Notes under the pieces: model-generated
Seen by the model: the letters and a program-made list of their open reading frames with translations, nothing else
The model's database searches: none
What the model was told of the DNA's origin: nothing
From: Chloroflexota bacterium
GTDB taxonomy: Bacteria > Chloroflexota > Dehalococcoidia > Bin125
Direction of reading: 5' to 3'
Assembly (NCBI GenBank): GCA_003228175.2
Contig: QGNQ01000012.1
Span: forward strand, 1-47,550
Length of the DNA stretch: 47,550 nt
Shown: positions 1 through 13,236 of the stretch, one piece after another
Layout: the number at the start of each line of letters is the position of its first letter
Numbering within the stretch: the first letter of the stretch is position 1
Program-made: the position numbers and the translations under genes

Positions 1-48
1 GTCCTGGTCCTGGTGCTGGTGCTGGTGCTGGCGGTGGCGCGTGGCTAA
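1..48 (+). CDS. C-terminal end of an upstream hydrophobic protein (partial)
   Basis: The first reading frame of the window is open from base 1 to a TAA at 46-48. It encodes five Val-Leu pairs followed by AVARG. This looks like the last membrane helix of an integral membrane protein cut by the window edge. The next gene starts at GTG 41, inside this frame, so the two overlap by 8 nt and are probably translationally coupled. The Val-Leu run comes from a degenerate CTGGTG hexanucleotide repeat. The family cannot be named from 15 residues; another exporter component is a guess based on the two MFS genes that follow. Confidence 0.45.
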   Translation, partial: VLVLVLVLVLAVARG

Positions 49-1468
49 CGAGGTGATCCGGGAGGAGGACGACGGCGCTGAGGACGCGCAGGTGTCAGGC
101 CAGATCCATCTGAACGCGGATTTCCGCGTGCTGTGGCTGTCGCGGACGGTGGGGCAGATTGGGCACCAGACGGCGGCGTTTGGGTCGTTGATTGTGGTGA
201 CGGAGGCGACGGGGTCCGGGCTGTGGGCGAGTCTGCTGGTGCTGGCCTGGGTGCTGCCCAACGCGATCTTCAGTGTGGTCAGCGGCAGTGTGGTGGATGC
301 GCTGTCGAAGCAGTTGGTGCTGACGGTGGCGAACGGGGTGCGGGCGGGGGCGTGTTTCGTGTTTGTGCTCAGCACGCAGGACACGGAGCAGGTGTTCGTG
401 TTGGTGGTGGTGCTGGCGGCGGTGGGGCCGTTCGTAGGGCTGGCGGAGTCGGCGCTGGTGCCGACGCTGGTGCGTCGGGAGTCGTTGACGTCGGCGAACG
501 CGTTCCTGAACTTCATGCGCTACGTGGCACAGGTGGCGGGATTGGCGGTGTTGGCGCCGGTGCTGACGCAGACGGCGGGGGCGGAGCTGTTGTTCGTGGT
601 GACGGGGGTGCTGTTCGGGGTGGCGGCGATTTACGCGGCGTTGATTCCGATGGGTGCACTGCATCTGATTCCGCGGGGTGAGGAGCCGCTGTTCCCGGAT
701 GACGCGGCGCGCCCGCGCCGGGGTGGCATTGGTTCGGCGCGGGCGTACCTGCGCGCGCATCGGGATGTGTGGCAGGCGGCGGTGGAGAACTCGCTGATTT
801 CGGCGACGCTGCCGCTGCTGGCGGCGCTGATTCCGGTCTATTTGGTGGAGGTGCTGGATCAGCGCGTGAGCGATCTGCCGGTGATTTTTGTGCCGGGGAT
901 CGTGGGAATGTTGGCTGGGCTACGGCTGGTGTCGGGCTTGGCGCGACGCTGGGATCCGGCCTGGCTGGCGACAGTGGGGATGGGGCTGTTCGCGGCGGGG
1001 TTGTTGGCGCTGGCGGCGATTGACGCCGTGGATGCGGGGTTTTCGGCGATCTTCGGCTTTCGGGATATGGACCTGGGGGTGATGGAGATCAGCGCCGCGT
1101 CGCTGGCGGCGATGGTATTGCTGTTCCCGATGGGGTTCGCGTTCGCATTGGTCAATGTGGCGACGACCGCCATCATCAATGAGCGGGTGCCCGTGTCCAT
1201 GCAGGGGCGGGTGTTCGCGCTGATGATGTTGATGACGGGGATCGCCGCGCTGCCGCCATTGCTGGCAGGCGGGGGGCTGACGGAAGTGGTGGACGTGCGC
1301 GTGGTGTTGGGCCTGTCCCCGTTGTTGCTGGTGGTCGCCTGGGGGTGGGCCCAATGGGGCGGGACGCCCCCGGGCGGGACCCACCCGGGGGATCCGGGGC
1401 CGGGTTCGGGCTGGCGGGGCGTGTTTGTGGGGCGGTGGCGGCGCGGTGGCTCCGGCGGGCGGGCATGA
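41..1468 (+). CDS. MFS transporter, MFS_3/EntS-like exporter family
   Basis: A 475-residue inner-membrane transporter, probably a proton-driven exporter of small molecules; the substrate cannot be inferred. After about 30 hydrophilic residues the first membrane domain begins near NADFRVLWLSRTVGQIG. It is followed by alternating hydrophobic helices and the short basic loop after helix 2 (VSGSVVDALSKQLVL) typical of the family that includes the enterobactin exporter EntS. A central cytoplasmic linker (about residues 205-235) separates the two six-helix halves. The C-terminus is a Gly/Pro/Arg-rich tail without membrane character. The GTG start overlaps the stop of the upstream frame, and the stop overlaps the start of the next MFS gene as ATGA. 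The two exporters are therefore likely one operon and may act together or as a heteromeric pair. Confidence 0.85.
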   Translation: MANEVIREEDDGAEDAQVSGQIHLNADFRVLWLSRTVGQIGHQTAAFGSLIVVTEATGSGLWASLLVLAWVLPNAIFSVVSGSVVDALSKQLVLTVANGVRAGACFVFVLSTQDTEQVFVLVVVLAAVGPFVGLAESALVPTLVRRESLTSANAFLNFMRYVAQVAGLAVLAPVLTQTAGAELLFVVTGVLFGVAAIYAALIPMGALHLIPRGEEPLFPDDAARPRRGGIGSARAYLRAHRDVWQAAVENSLISATLPLLAALIPVYLVEVLDQRVSDLPVIFVPGIVGMLAGLRLVSGLARRWDPAWLATVGMGLFAAGLLALAAIDAVDAGFSAIFGFRDMDLGVMEISAASLAAMVLLFPMGFAFALVNVATTAIINERVPVSMQGRVFALMMLMTGIAALPPLLAGGGLTEVVDVRVVLGLSPLLLVVAWGWAQWGGTPPGGTHPGDPGPGSGWRGVFVGRWRRGGSGGRA

Positions 1469-3042
1469 GCGAGGGGGAGCGCGCGGGCGGGCCGGGGGAT
1501 GCGCCGGGGTGGCGGGGCGGTGAGCGCCGGAGCCGGCGTTCGCGCGTCGTGCGACGGCTGACGCATGTGCCGGGGCTGCGCCGCGCGCTGGGGATGGTCA
1601 CATCGCATGGGTCGGCGCAGGCAGGGCGGGCGACGCGCAGTATCGCGCCCCCGCCGATGGCAGCGGCTCCGCAAACGGCGGAGCTGGCGGAGGTGGAGTC
1701 GGAGGCGCCCTGGGTGGCGAGGCCGAGCGATCCGTCGGTCTCGATCTTTCACAACCGCGACTTTTTGTTGCTGTGGTCCGCGCAGGGCGTCTCGCTGGTG
1801 GTCAACACGGCGCTGCAGTTCGTCTGGCTGATTCTGATCGTGGAGAAAACGGGCAGCAGCATTGCGGGGTCCGGGCTGATCATTTTCCTGGCCGCGCCGC
1901 CGGTGCTGTTTGGGCCGATCTCGGGCGTGATTGTTGATCGGATCGACAAGCGCACGGTGCTGATCATGACGAATCTGGTGCGTGGGGGGGCGACGGCGCT
2001 GCTGTTGTTGGCGGATGCGTCGGTGGCGTCGATTTACGCGGTGGCGTTCCTGACGGCGACGATGGGGCAGTTCAATCTGCCGGCGGCCAGTGCGGCGGTG
2101 CCGGCGTTTGTGCCGCGGGTGCAATTCTTGACGGCGAATTCGGTGTTCCAGTTGACGACGGCGGTGGGGCAGCTTCTGGGGATGGTGGTGGTGGCGCCGG
2201 TGATGCTGAAGGCGCTGGGCTTCGACTGGTCGTACATCGTGGGGGCGATCCTGATTCTGGGCACGGTGCCGCTGCTGATGCGCTTGCCCACGCTGCCGCC
2301 GGAGACGACGTCGATGGGGGATACCTGGCGCGCCCGGATGCGGGCCGTGCCCGGGGACTTGCATGACACGTGGCTGGTGGTGAAGCGGGACCGGCTGACG
2401 CAGTTGGCGATGTTGCAGCTCTCGATGGGCGGGATGCTGCTGTTCATGTTTGCGCTCTTGGTGCCGCGGTTCGTGACGGATGTGCTGGAGCGGCCGGCGG
2501 AGGACTCGGTGTTCGTGTTCTGGCCGGTGGGGGTGGGGGCGCTGCTGGCGCTGCGGGCGTTGCCGTCGCTGGGGCGGCGTTACACGCCGACGGGGATTGT
2601 GACGGCGGCGCTGTTCGGGCTGGCGGTGTCGATCGGGGCGTTCGCGGCGATCAACTTCCTGGTGGATGCGCTGCGGGACACGCCGCTGGGGCTGGACAAT
2701 GTGCAGGGCGATGTGTTGTTCATTGGGGTGACGATGGTGCTGGCCTTCCCGATGGGCATCACGTACGCGATGGTCAACGCACCCGCACAGACGGTGTTGC
2801 ACGAGCGCACGCCGGCGGCGCTGCGGGGTCGGATCTTTGCGTCGCAGCTGATGTTCGCGAATGCGGCATCGATGCTGGCGCTGCTGGTGATCGGCGTGGT
2901 GGCGGACGTGGCCAGCGTGGAGGCGGGGTTGTTCGCGGTGGGGGTGCTGACGCTGCTGGCGGCGGTGGCCAGTGTGTATATGCGCGGTCTGGTGCGCCGG
3001 GACGGGGGCGTTGCGCCCGGGCCGCCGGTTGCGCCGGGCTAG
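1465..3042 (+). CDS. MFS transporter, second of a tandem pair
   Basis: A 525-residue exporter related to its upstream neighbour. I chose the ATG at 1465 because it overlaps the preceding stop codon as ATGA; an upstream ATG at 1345 would lie deep inside the first gene. Residues 1 to about 90 are hydrophilic, Arg/Gly-rich and probably cytoplasmic. The transporter domain starts at FHNRDFLLLWSAQGVSLVV. It includes the helix 2-3 loop GVIVDRIDKRTVLIMTN, a cytoplasmic linker around residues 280-310, and a second six-helix bundle ending near residue 510. The tandem arrangement suggests duplication of one ancestral exporter. Substrate unknown. About 60 nt after its stop lies the promoter of the next gene, so the exporter operon probably ends here. 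Confidence 0.85.
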   Translation: MSEGERAGGPGDAPGWRGGERRSRRSRVVRRLTHVPGLRRALGMVTSHGSAQAGRATRSIAPPPMAAAPQTAELAEVESEAPWVARPSDPSVSIFHNRDFLLLWSAQGVSLVVNTALQFVWLILIVEKTGSSIAGSGLIIFLAAPPVLFGPISGVIVDRIDKRTVLIMTNLVRGGATALLLLADASVASIYAVAFLTATMGQFNLPAASAAVPAFVPRVQFLTANSVFQLTTAVGQLLGMVVVAPVMLKALGFDWSYIVGAILILGTVPLLMRLPTLPPETTSMGDTWRARMRAVPGDLHDTWLVVKRDRLTQLAMLQLSMGGMLLFMFALLVPRFVTDVLERPAEDSVFVFWPVGVGALLALRALPSLGRRYTPTGIVTAALFGLAVSIGAFAAINFLVDALRDTPLGLDNVQGDVLFIGVTMVLAFPMGITYAMVNAPAQTVLHERTPAALRGRIFASQLMFANAASMLALLVIGVVADVASVEAGLFAVGVLTLLAAVASVYMRGLVRRDGGVAPGPPVAPG

Positions 3043-3101
3043 TTGGCGCGTCCGGCTCGCGGCGAGGGGCGGGCGTCTAGAGCGCGCCCGGGCCGGGGAT
3101 G

Positions 3102-3107
3102 TACGAT
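3102..3107 (+). promoter_or_regulatory. -10 box TACGAT upstream of the nuclease-family gene
   Basis: TACGAT matches the sigma-70 -10 consensus at four of six positions and lies 60 nt before the preferred ATG at 3168. The ATG at 3099 overlaps this box, which argues against 3099 as the start codon. No convincing -35 is visible. Confidence 0.4.
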
Positions 3108-3167
3108 TCAGGCATTGCCACGGGGCCGCCGGCGCGGCCGCAGATGGATTCGTTCGTGGGGGGCACG

Positions 3168-3707
3168 ATGATCGAAGTGACGATCGAGAGCATTCGTGTC
3201 TCGCTGATGAACTACAATCGTGTGGTGGTCCTGCGGGAGCCGGACAGCAATCGGTATCTGCCGATCTACATTGGGGCGCCGGAGGCGGATGCGATCGCGA
3301 TGCGGTTGCAGGGGGTGACGGTGGCCCGGCCAATGACGCACGATCTGTTGTCGAAGATGGTGCAGGAGCTGGGTGGGGTGGTGGAGCGGGTGGTGGTGAA
3401 CAATCTGTCCAATGCGACGTTCTTCGCGCAGTTGTATGTCCGGGTGGCCGACAAGGAGCTGGAGATCGACGCGCGCCCGAGCGATGCGCTGGCGCTGGCG
3501 GTGCGCAGCGAGGCGCCGATCTTCGTGGCGGAGTCCGTGCTGGAGGAGGCGGGGGTGACGCTGGATGAGTCCAGCGAGGGGGAGGGCGAGGGCGCGGACG
3601 CGGAGCGGTCGCGCGGGCCGGCGGTGAAGCCGGAGGAGCTGGAGCGGATGTCGGCCTTCAAGGACTTTATTGAGAGTCTGGATCTCGACGATTTCGACCA
3701 GCACTAA
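3168..3707 (+). CDS. Bifunctional nuclease family protein (DUF151/BFN)
   Basis: A 179-residue protein whose N-terminal 135 residues match the bifunctional nuclease (DUF151) domain. Visible signatures are the opening MIEVTIESIRV, the LPIYIGAPEADAIAM segment, and EIDARPSDALALAVRSEAPIF. Plant BFN members cleave RNA and single-stranded DNA; bacterial members are mostly uncharacterised. The C-terminal 40 residues are acidic and lack the UVR motif some homologues carry. The start at 3168 has a G-rich Shine-Dalgarno (GGGGGG) just upstream and begins at the conserved domain edge. An in-frame ATG at 3099 overlaps the probable -10 box and would add a non-conserved Pro-rich leader. The gene stands alone between the exporter pair and the atp operon promoter. 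Confidence 0.85.
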   Translation: MIEVTIESIRVSLMNYNRVVVLREPDSNRYLPIYIGAPEADAIAMRLQGVTVARPMTHDLLSKMVQELGGVVERVVVNNLSNATFFAQLYVRVADKELEIDARPSDALALAVRSEAPIFVAESVLEEAGVTLDESSEGEGEGADAERSRGPAVKPEELERMSAFKDFIESLDLDDFDQH

Positions 3708-3770
3708 TGGGCTGGCGTGGGGGGCGTCTGGCCCGGCGCGGTGGTGGTTTTCCCCACGCGGCGGGGGTCG

Positions 3771-3800
3771 TTGCTCGCAGAGAAGCGCTTGTGATAAGGT
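3771..3800 (+). promoter_or_regulatory. Probable promoter of the ATP synthase operon
   Basis: TTGCTC (3771-3776) is followed after 18 nt by TAAGGT (3795-3800), which is preceded by TGA, giving an extended -10 (TGnTAAGGT). It lies about 30 nt before the atpZ start and is the only promoter-like element seen ahead of the atp genes. Confidence 0.5.
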
Positions 3801-3830
3801 TCACCAAGTTTTGACGGGGGCCGGTTTCTG

Positions 3831-4061
3831 ATGGGAAACCTCCCACCGGCGCTTGGTCTCATTGGCATCGGATGGTACGTGGCGACCTGCATTGTGCTGG
3901 GGACCCTTGCGGGGCTCTGGCTCGACGGGGAAGCAGATATGAAGCCGCTGTTCACGCTCGCTGGCCTTGGGCTGGGGTTGCTGACAGCGGGCTACGGTGG
4001 CTATCGGATGCTGATGGACGTGCTCCGGCCGTCGAGGCGATCGGGCCCACGGCGGCGCTAG
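3831..4061 (+). CDS. atpZ: AtpZ/AtpI-like F0F1 ATP synthase accessory protein
   Basis: A 76-residue membrane protein with two hydrophobic helices (about residues 8-28 and 36-58), a GxxLGxWLDxE-like loop between them, and an Arg-rich C-terminus. This matches the small AtpZ/AtpI-type proteins encoded first in many atp operons. In characterised bacteria such proteins help assemble the c-ring or take part in cation uptake for the synthase. Start ATG 3831 follows a G-rich stretch. It is the first gene of the operon; atpB starts 22 nt after its stop. Confidence 0.8.
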   Translation: MGNLPPALGLIGIGWYVATCIVLGTLAGLWLDGEADMKPLFTLAGLGLGLLTAGYGGYRMLMDVLRPSRRSGPRRR

Positions 4062-4083
4062 CGACTCAGCGGGGGATGACGGC

Positions 4084-6040
<1,957 letters not shown>

Positions 6041-6052
6041 CGCGCGCGCGTG

Positions 6053-6072
6053 GGGCGGCCGAGCGGCCGTCC
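6053..6072 (+). promoter_or_regulatory. GC-rich hairpin between atpE and atpF
   Basis: GGGCGGCC pairs with GGCCGTCC across a GAGC tetraloop (8 bp, one G-T pair), 12 nt after the atpE stop. No T-run follows, so it is more likely a partial stop or an mRNA-stabilising end than a full terminator. Such hairpins often raise expression of subunit c over its neighbours; that role here is inference. Confidence 0.4.
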
Positions 6073-6168
6073 TGCGTTCGTTTGAGTGGCGTCCGTTCGA
6101 GCGGGGTGTGGTCTCTTGGGGGATCGCGCGCCGGTGAGTCGACCGTCGTAGAAAGGTGAGGCAGCGCC

Positions 6169-6669
6169 GTGGATGGTCTCGGCATTAACCTCCCCAGCTT
6201 AATCACCCAGTTCGTCAACTTCGGCATTTTGCTGGCGTTGCTTTGGCTGTTCCTGCACAAGCCGCTGGCGCGGGTGCTGGACGAGCGCCGCCGTCGCATT
6301 GCGGAGGGCCTGCAAGCCTCCGAGACGGCGCAGGTGGAAGCGGAGGAGGCGAAGGTGCAGGCGGAGGCCCAGATTCAGGGCGGCCGCGAGCAGGGTCAGG
6401 AGTTGGTCGCGCAGGCGCAGGCGATTGCGGAGCGGATCCAGAGCGAGGCGCGGACGGCGGCGACGTCGGAGAGCGAAACGCTGCTGGAGCGGGCGCGACA
6501 GGAGATTCAGCGGGAGCGCGATATCGCGATCGCCCAGCTGCGGTCCGAGTTCGCGGATCTGACGATCCGTGCGGCGGAGCGGGTGATTGGGCAATCGTTG
6601 GACGCGGGTTCGCATGAGCGCCTGATCGACGAGGTGCTTTCGGACTCGTCGCTCGGCAGTCAGAACTAG
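6169..6669 (+). CDS. atpF: ATP synthase F0 subunit b
   Basis: A 166-residue peripheral stalk subunit. One N-terminal membrane helix (about residues 10-28, LITQFVNFGILLALLWLFL) is followed by a long Glu/Ala/Gln-rich coiled coil and the C-terminal region LTIRAAERVIGQSLD that contacts subunit delta. GTG start at 6169 with AAAGGTGAG upstream. The 128-nt gap after atpE holds a hairpin. Confidence 0.93.
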   Translation: MDGLGINLPSLITQFVNFGILLALLWLFLHKPLARVLDERRRRIAEGLQASETAQVEAEEAKVQAEAQIQGGREQGQELVAQAQAIAERIQSEARTAATSESETLLERARQEIQRERDIAIAQLRSEFADLTIRAAERVIGQSLDAGSHERLIDEVLSDSSLGSQN

Positions 6670-6679
6670 AGGGCGCGGT

Positions 6680-7225
6680 ATGCCAGGCAACGAAGTCGCC
6701 GCGAAACGCTACGCCGAAGCGGCGTTCGCGATCGCGAAGGCAGAGGGTCTGGAGGCCGCGTGGGCGCTGGCGCTGGACGGGTTGGCGTCGCTGGTGGCGG
6801 ACCCCACGGTGGGCGCCTACCTGCAGACGGCGAAGGTTGCCGAGTCAGCGAAGTTCGCGACGCTCGATCAGGCGCTGGCCGGGTCGGATGCGAAGGCGCG
6901 GAGTCTGGCCAAGCTGCTGGTGCGGAAGCGCCGGATTGGGCTGGCCGGGGAGGTGGCGACGGCGTTCGGCGCGATGGTCAACGCGGATCGCGGCGTGGCC
7001 AGCGCTCGGGTGACGACGGCGACGGCGCTGAGCGACGAGGGGCGAGCCTCGGTGACGCGCGCGGTGCGTGCGTCGACGGGGGCGACGGACGTGCAGTTGG
7101 ACGAGCAGATTGACCGCGAGATTCTGGGCGGTGCGATCGTCCAGGTTGGGGACCACATCATTGATGGCAGTGTGCGCACACGGTTGCGCGGGCTGCGGCG
7201 GAGTATCGCCGGCAGTATTGGCTAG
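6680..7225 (+). CDS. atpH: ATP synthase F1 subunit delta
   Basis: A 181-residue stalk subunit linking F1 to subunit b (OSCP homologue). The N-terminal helical domain starts [17 protein letters not shown]. The family signature near the C-terminus is visible as [27 protein letters not shown]. It starts 10 nt after atpF, consistent with coupled translation. Confidence 0.93.
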   Translation: MPGNEVAAKRYAEAAFAIAKAEGLEAAWALALDGLASLVADPTVGAYLQTAKVAESAKFATLDQALAGSDAKARSLAKLLVRKRRIGLAGEVATAFGAMVNADRGVASARVTTATALSDEGRASVTRAVRASTGATDVQLDEQIDREILGGAIVQVGDHIIDGSVRTRLRGLRRSIAGSIG

Positions 7226-7242
7226 GCAGGCAGGAGCAGATC

Positions 7243-8772
7243 ATGGCGGTGCGACCAGAAGAGATCGCCTCGATTATTCGTGAGCAGATTGAGGGCTTCG
7301 AGACCGGCGCTGTGGCGGCGGACACGGGGACCGTGGTGCAGGCGGGCGACGGGATCGCGCGGATCTACGGCCTGGCGGGGGCGCTGTCCGGCGAGCTGTT
7401 GGAGTTCAGCCGGACGGATGATGCGGGCCAGCCGATCGTGGGCATGGCGCTGAACTTGGAAGAGGACATTGTGGGCGCGGTGGTGCTGGGAGACTACCGC
7501 CCGATCGAGGAGGGCGACGAGGTGCGCTCGACGGGTCGGGTGGCGGAGGTCCCGGTGGGCGACGCGATGATCGGCCGGGTGGTGAACGCGCTGGGGGAGC
7601 CGATTGACGGCAAGGGCCCGATCAGCACGGACAAGCGGCTACCGATTGAGCGCATTGCGCCGAACGTGGTGACGCGGCAGGCGGTGGACACGCCGGTGCA
7701 GACGGGGATTCTGGCGATTGATTCGCAGATTCCGATTGGCCGGGGGCAGCGGGAGCTGATCATTGGCGACCGCCAGACGGGCAAGTCGGCGATCGCGATC
7801 GACACGATCATCAATCAGAAGGGGCAGGGCGTCCTCTGCGTGTACGTGGCGATTGGCCAGAAGCAGGCCAAGGTGGCGCAGGTGGTGGGGGTGCTGGAGA
7901 AGCACGGGGCGATGGACCACACGGTGGTCGTGAACGCGGGCGCGGCGGAGTCCGCGGCGCTGCAGTACATGGCGCCGTACGCGGGGGTGGCGATTGCGGA
8001 GCAGTTCATGTCCGAGGGCAAGGACGCGCTGATCGTGTACGACGACCTGAGCAAGCACGCTTGGGCCTATCGGCAGGTGTCGCTGTTGCTGCGGCGGCCG
8101 CCGGGCCGGGAGGCGTACCCGGGGGATGTCTTTTATCTGCACTCGCGGTTGCTGGAGCGGGCGGCGAAGTTGAATGACGCGAACGGCGGCGGCTCGATCA
8201 CGGCGCTGCCGATCATTGAGACGCAGGCGGGCGACGTGTCTGCGTTCATTCCGACGAATGTTATTTCGATCACGGACGGGCAGATCTTCCTGGAGACGGA
8301 CCTGTTCAATAGCGGGCAACGCCCAGCGGTGAACTCGGGTGTGTCGGTGAGCCGGGTGGGGGGCTCCGCGCAGCGCAAGTCGATGCGCTCGGTGGCGGGC
8401 CAGTTGCGACTGGACATGGCGCAGTTCGCGGAGTTGCAGGCGTTCGCGCAGTTCGGGACGAGCGACCTGGACGAGGCGACGCGGAAGCAGTTGGAGCGCG
8501 GCCAGCGCCTCTCGCAGCTGCTGATTCAGCCGGAGAACGATCCGCTGCCGCTGGCGCAGCAGGTGGTGTTGCTGTTCGCGGCCAACCAGGGCTTTTCGGA
8601 CGACGTGGCGGTCAACAAGATTCAGGACTTCGCGAAGGCGCTACGCGGTTACATGGGCAGCAGCCAGCCAGGGCTGCTGGAGACGATCACGGAGTCCGGG
8701 GAGCTGAGCGACGCGACGCAGGCGTCGCTGCGGACGGCGCTGGAGACGTTCAAGCAGTCGGTGCCGTTTTAG
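7243..8772 (+). CDS. atpA: ATP synthase F1 subunit alpha
   Basis: A 509-residue nucleotide-binding subunit of F1 with the normal family length. The P-loop GDRQTGKS is at residues 175-182, and [20 protein letters not shown] and the alpha signature region around [13 protein letters not shown] follow. The N-terminal beta-barrel begins with [19 protein letters not shown]. The start at 7243 follows GGCAGGAG and lies 17 nt after atpH. Confidence 0.97.
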   Translation: MAVRPEEIASIIREQIEGFETGAVAADTGTVVQAGDGIARIYGLAGALSGELLEFSRTDDAGQPIVGMALNLEEDIVGAVVLGDYRPIEEGDEVRSTGRVAEVPVGDAMIGRVVNALGEPIDGKGPISTDKRLPIERIAPNVVTRQAVDTPVQTGILAIDSQIPIGRGQRELIIGDRQTGKSAIAIDTIINQKGQGVLCVYVAIGQKQAKVAQVVGVLEKHGAMDHTVVVNAGAAESAALQYMAPYAGVAIAEQFMSEGKDALIVYDDLSKHAWAYRQVSLLLRRPPGREAYPGDVFYLHSRLLERAAKLNDANGGGSITALPIIETQAGDVSAFIPTNVISITDGQIFLETDLFNSGQRPAVNSGVSVSRVGGSAQRKSMRSVAGQLRLDMAQFAELQAFAQFGTSDLDEATRKQLERGQRLSQLLIQPENDPLPLAQQVVLLFAANQGFSDDVAVNKIQDFAKALRGYMGSSQPGLLETITESGELSDATQASLRTALETFKQSVPF

Positions 8773-8815
8773 GCGCGGGCGGGCGTTGAGCGGGAACGGG
8801 TAGAGAAGGGCTGAC

Positions 8816-9694
8816 ATGCCGAGCACGAGGGAGATTCGCCGGCGTATTCGCTCCGTGGAGAACACGGCGAAGATCACGAACGCCGTGCAGTTGGTGGCGG
8901 CGTCGAAGATGCGCCGGGCGCAGCTGCGCGCGGAGGCGGCGCGTCCGTATGCGGAAAGCATGCGGGGGCTGCTGGCGAACCTGGCCGACGCGGGCGGGGA
9001 CGCGGATTCGGAGTCGCTGCACCCGTTGCTGGAGCGCCGGGAGGTGCAGGAGACGGCGATCATTTTGATCACGCCGGACCGGGGCTTGGCCGGTGGGCTG
9101 ATTTCGAACTTGCAGCGCCACGCGGGATCGCTGGTGCTGAGCCCCGATCAGGCGGGGGGCATCTCGATGGTGCCGGTGGGTCGCAAGGGGCTGGACTACT
9201 TCTCGCGGTTCGACGTGCCGTTTCGGGGCGAGTTCCAGCAGTTGGGCGACTATCCGGGGCTGGATGACACGCGCCCGATCTCGCGCATTGTGATCGACGA
9301 CTACATGAGTGGGGCCGTGGACCAGGTGTCGCTGGTCTACGCGTCGTTCGTGAGCACGGTGCAGCAGCGTCCGACGACGATTCAGCTGTTGCCGGTTGAG
9401 GCGCCGGTGGCGGAGTCGGCGGAGGCGGGGTCCGAGGTGGAGTACATCTTTGAGCCCAGTCCGGAGGCCGTGCTGGACGAGTTGCTGCCGCGCTACGTGG
9501 AGATGCAGGTCTATCAGGCCGTGCTGGAGTCCGCCGCCAGCGAGCAATCGGCGCGGATGGTGGCGATGCGGAACGCGACGGACGCGGCGAACGACATGCT
9601 GGGCGATCTGACGCTGCAGTACAACAAGGCGCGTCAGGAACAGATCACGTCGGAGCTGCTTGACATCGTGGGTGGTGTCGAGGCGATGGCTTAA
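8816..9694 (+). CDS. atpG: ATP synthase F1 subunit gamma
   Basis: A 292-residue central rotor subunit. The N-terminal coiled-coil helix starts with STREIRRRIRSVENTAKITN and the C-terminal helix contains MRNATDAANDMLGDLTLQYN, both highly conserved. A slightly acidic extra segment (about residues 195-215) lies before the C-terminal helix. It ends 22 nt before a HAD phosphatase gene that interrupts the usual gamma-beta order. Confidence 0.96.
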   Translation: MPSTREIRRRIRSVENTAKITNAVQLVAASKMRRAQLRAEAARPYAESMRGLLANLADAGGDADSESLHPLLERREVQETAIILITPDRGLAGGLISNLQRHAGSLVLSPDQAGGISMVPVGRKGLDYFSRFDVPFRGEFQQLGDYPGLDDTRPISRIVIDDYMSGAVDQVSLVYASFVSTVQQRPTTIQLLPVEAPVAESAEAGSEVEYIFEPSPEAVLDELLPRYVEMQVYQAVLESAASEQSARMVAMRNATDAANDMLGDLTLQYNKARQEQITSELLDIVGGVEAMA

Positions 9695-9716
9695 ATGGCC
9701 CGCGATGGGGGCCGCG

Positions 9717-10401
9717 ATGGCTAATTCCTTTGCTCCGAGCCGGGCGGTCATCTTCGACATGGACGGAGTGTTGGTGGACGGCGAGCCGCTGCACTTCGCG
9801 GCGGCGCGGGATGTGCTGGCCGCGCAGGGCGCGACGCTGGATTGGGACACGTACAGGCATTGGATCGGCGAGACGTTTGACACGATTTGGCCGGACATCC
9901 AGTCGCGTTTCGGGCTGGCGTTGAGCCGAGCGACGTATGAGCAGGCGTTCGGGCCGCTGGTGCAGGCGCAATACGAACAGCATGCGACGGCGCTGCCGGG
10001 GGCGGCGGAGTTGCTGGCCCGGCTGCAGGCGGCGGGCGTGCCCTTGGGGCTGGCTTCATCGACGAAGCGCACGCGGGTTGACGCGGGGCTGCAGCGGCTG
10101 GACTTCGAGCGGTATTTCCAGGTCACGGTGGCCGGTGATGAGGTGTTGCGCGGGAAGCCGGCGCCGGAGATTTATCAGGCCGCGGCGACGCGGCTGGGCC
10201 TGGCGCCGGAGCACTGCCTGGTGCTGGAAGACTCGCGCGCGGGCGTCGCAGCCGGGCGCGCGGCGGGAGCGCAGGTCGTGGGGGTGCGCTACCCGGCGGG
10301 CGCGGCGGACGCGCTGGCCGAAGCGGACCGTACGATCGAGTCGCTGTCAGAGTTCGACCTGGCGTGGGTCGTGACGAGGCAGCGGAGGGGAGCCGGCGCC
10401 G

Positions 10402-10409
<8 letters not shown>
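9717..10409 (+). CDS. HAD-superfamily hydrolase, beta-phosphoglucomutase-like
   Basis: A 230-residue predicted phosphatase or phosphomutase. Motif I is FDMDGVLVDGEP with the nucleophile Asp14 and acid/base Asp16. Motif II is the ASSTKR region, and motifs III/IV are KPAPEIYQAA and VLEDSRAGVAA. The helical cap between motifs I and II is the type found in sugar-phosphate phosphatases and beta-phosphoglucomutases. The ATG at 9717 has GGGGG about 6-10 nt upstream; an ATG at 9705 is also possible. Its stop overlaps the start of the crotonase gene by 8 nt. Its place between atpG and atpD is unusual; any role in energy metabolism is speculation. Confidence 0.85.
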
Positions 10410-12599
<2,190 letters not shown>

Positions 12600-12640
12600 T
12601 TGCCGACGCGTGCGAACCGGGCGCCTGAAGGAGAGTGGCG

Positions 12641-13087
12641 ATGGCGAAGCTGACGCTGGAGATCATCACGGGCGAGCAGTTGCTGCTGCGCGAGGAAGAG
12701 ATTGATGAGGTGGTTGCGCCGGGCAGCGTGGGGGAGCTGGGCATCCTGCCACAGCACGCGCCGCTGGTGACCAGTCTGCAGGCGGGGTCGTTGCGGGTGA
12801 AGCGCAGCGGTGGTGAGGATGATTTCTTCATCAGCGGCGGATTTCTGGAGGTGCGCGAGAACGAGGTGAAGGTTCTGGCCGATTCCGCGGAGCGCGGCAC
12901 GGAGATCGATTTGGAACGGGCGGAGGAGGCGCGCGAGCGTGCGGAGAGCCGTCTGCGGGGCGAGGAGAGCGTGGACCGGGCGCGCGCGGAGGGGGCGTTG
13001 CGGCGGTCGCTGATTCGGCTCAAGGTGGGGCGCCGACGCCGGCGCGGCCGGGCCGATATGGCCCCCGGCGCAGGCGGCGCCGAGTAG
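12641..13087 (+). CDS. atpC: ATP synthase F1 subunit epsilon
   Basis: A 148-residue regulatory subunit that couples the rotor and can inhibit hydrolysis. The N-terminal beta-sandwich shows the family block GSVGELGILPQHAPLVT and FFISGGFLEVRENEV. The C-terminal part is an Arg/Glu-rich helical hairpin. Start ATG 12641 has a perfect AAGGAG 7 nt upstream; GTG 12635 is less likely. Last gene of the operon. Confidence 0.94.
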   Translation: MAKLTLEIITGEQLLLREEEIDEVVAPGSVGELGILPQHAPLVTSLQAGSLRVKRSGGEDDFFISGGFLEVRENEVKVLADSAERGTEIDLERAEEARERAESRLRGEESVDRARAEGALRRSLIRLKVGRRRRRGRADMAPGAGGAE

Positions 13088-13236
13088 CGCTGGTCGATTG
13101 GCTTCGATTCGACGGGCGTTGGAGCGAGCGGGAGTTCTGCGGAGGTGTCGCAGCCCCGTGATACCGTGATCCGGTTCGAACTCGCCGTCCGGCGCGGGCG
13201 CGTGGCGCGCTGACGGGCGTGAGGAGGGGCCGCAGG

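Noticed and set aside
3099-3167. Longer start for the bifunctional nuclease gene
   Set aside because: The ATG at 3099 overlaps the -10 box and the added residues are Pro-rich and outside the conserved domain.
859-3333. Long minus-strand open frame (824 codons)
   Set aside because: Arg, Pro, His and Gln-rich composition without domain pattern; it lies antisense to two clear MFS genes. Long antisense frames are common at this GC content.
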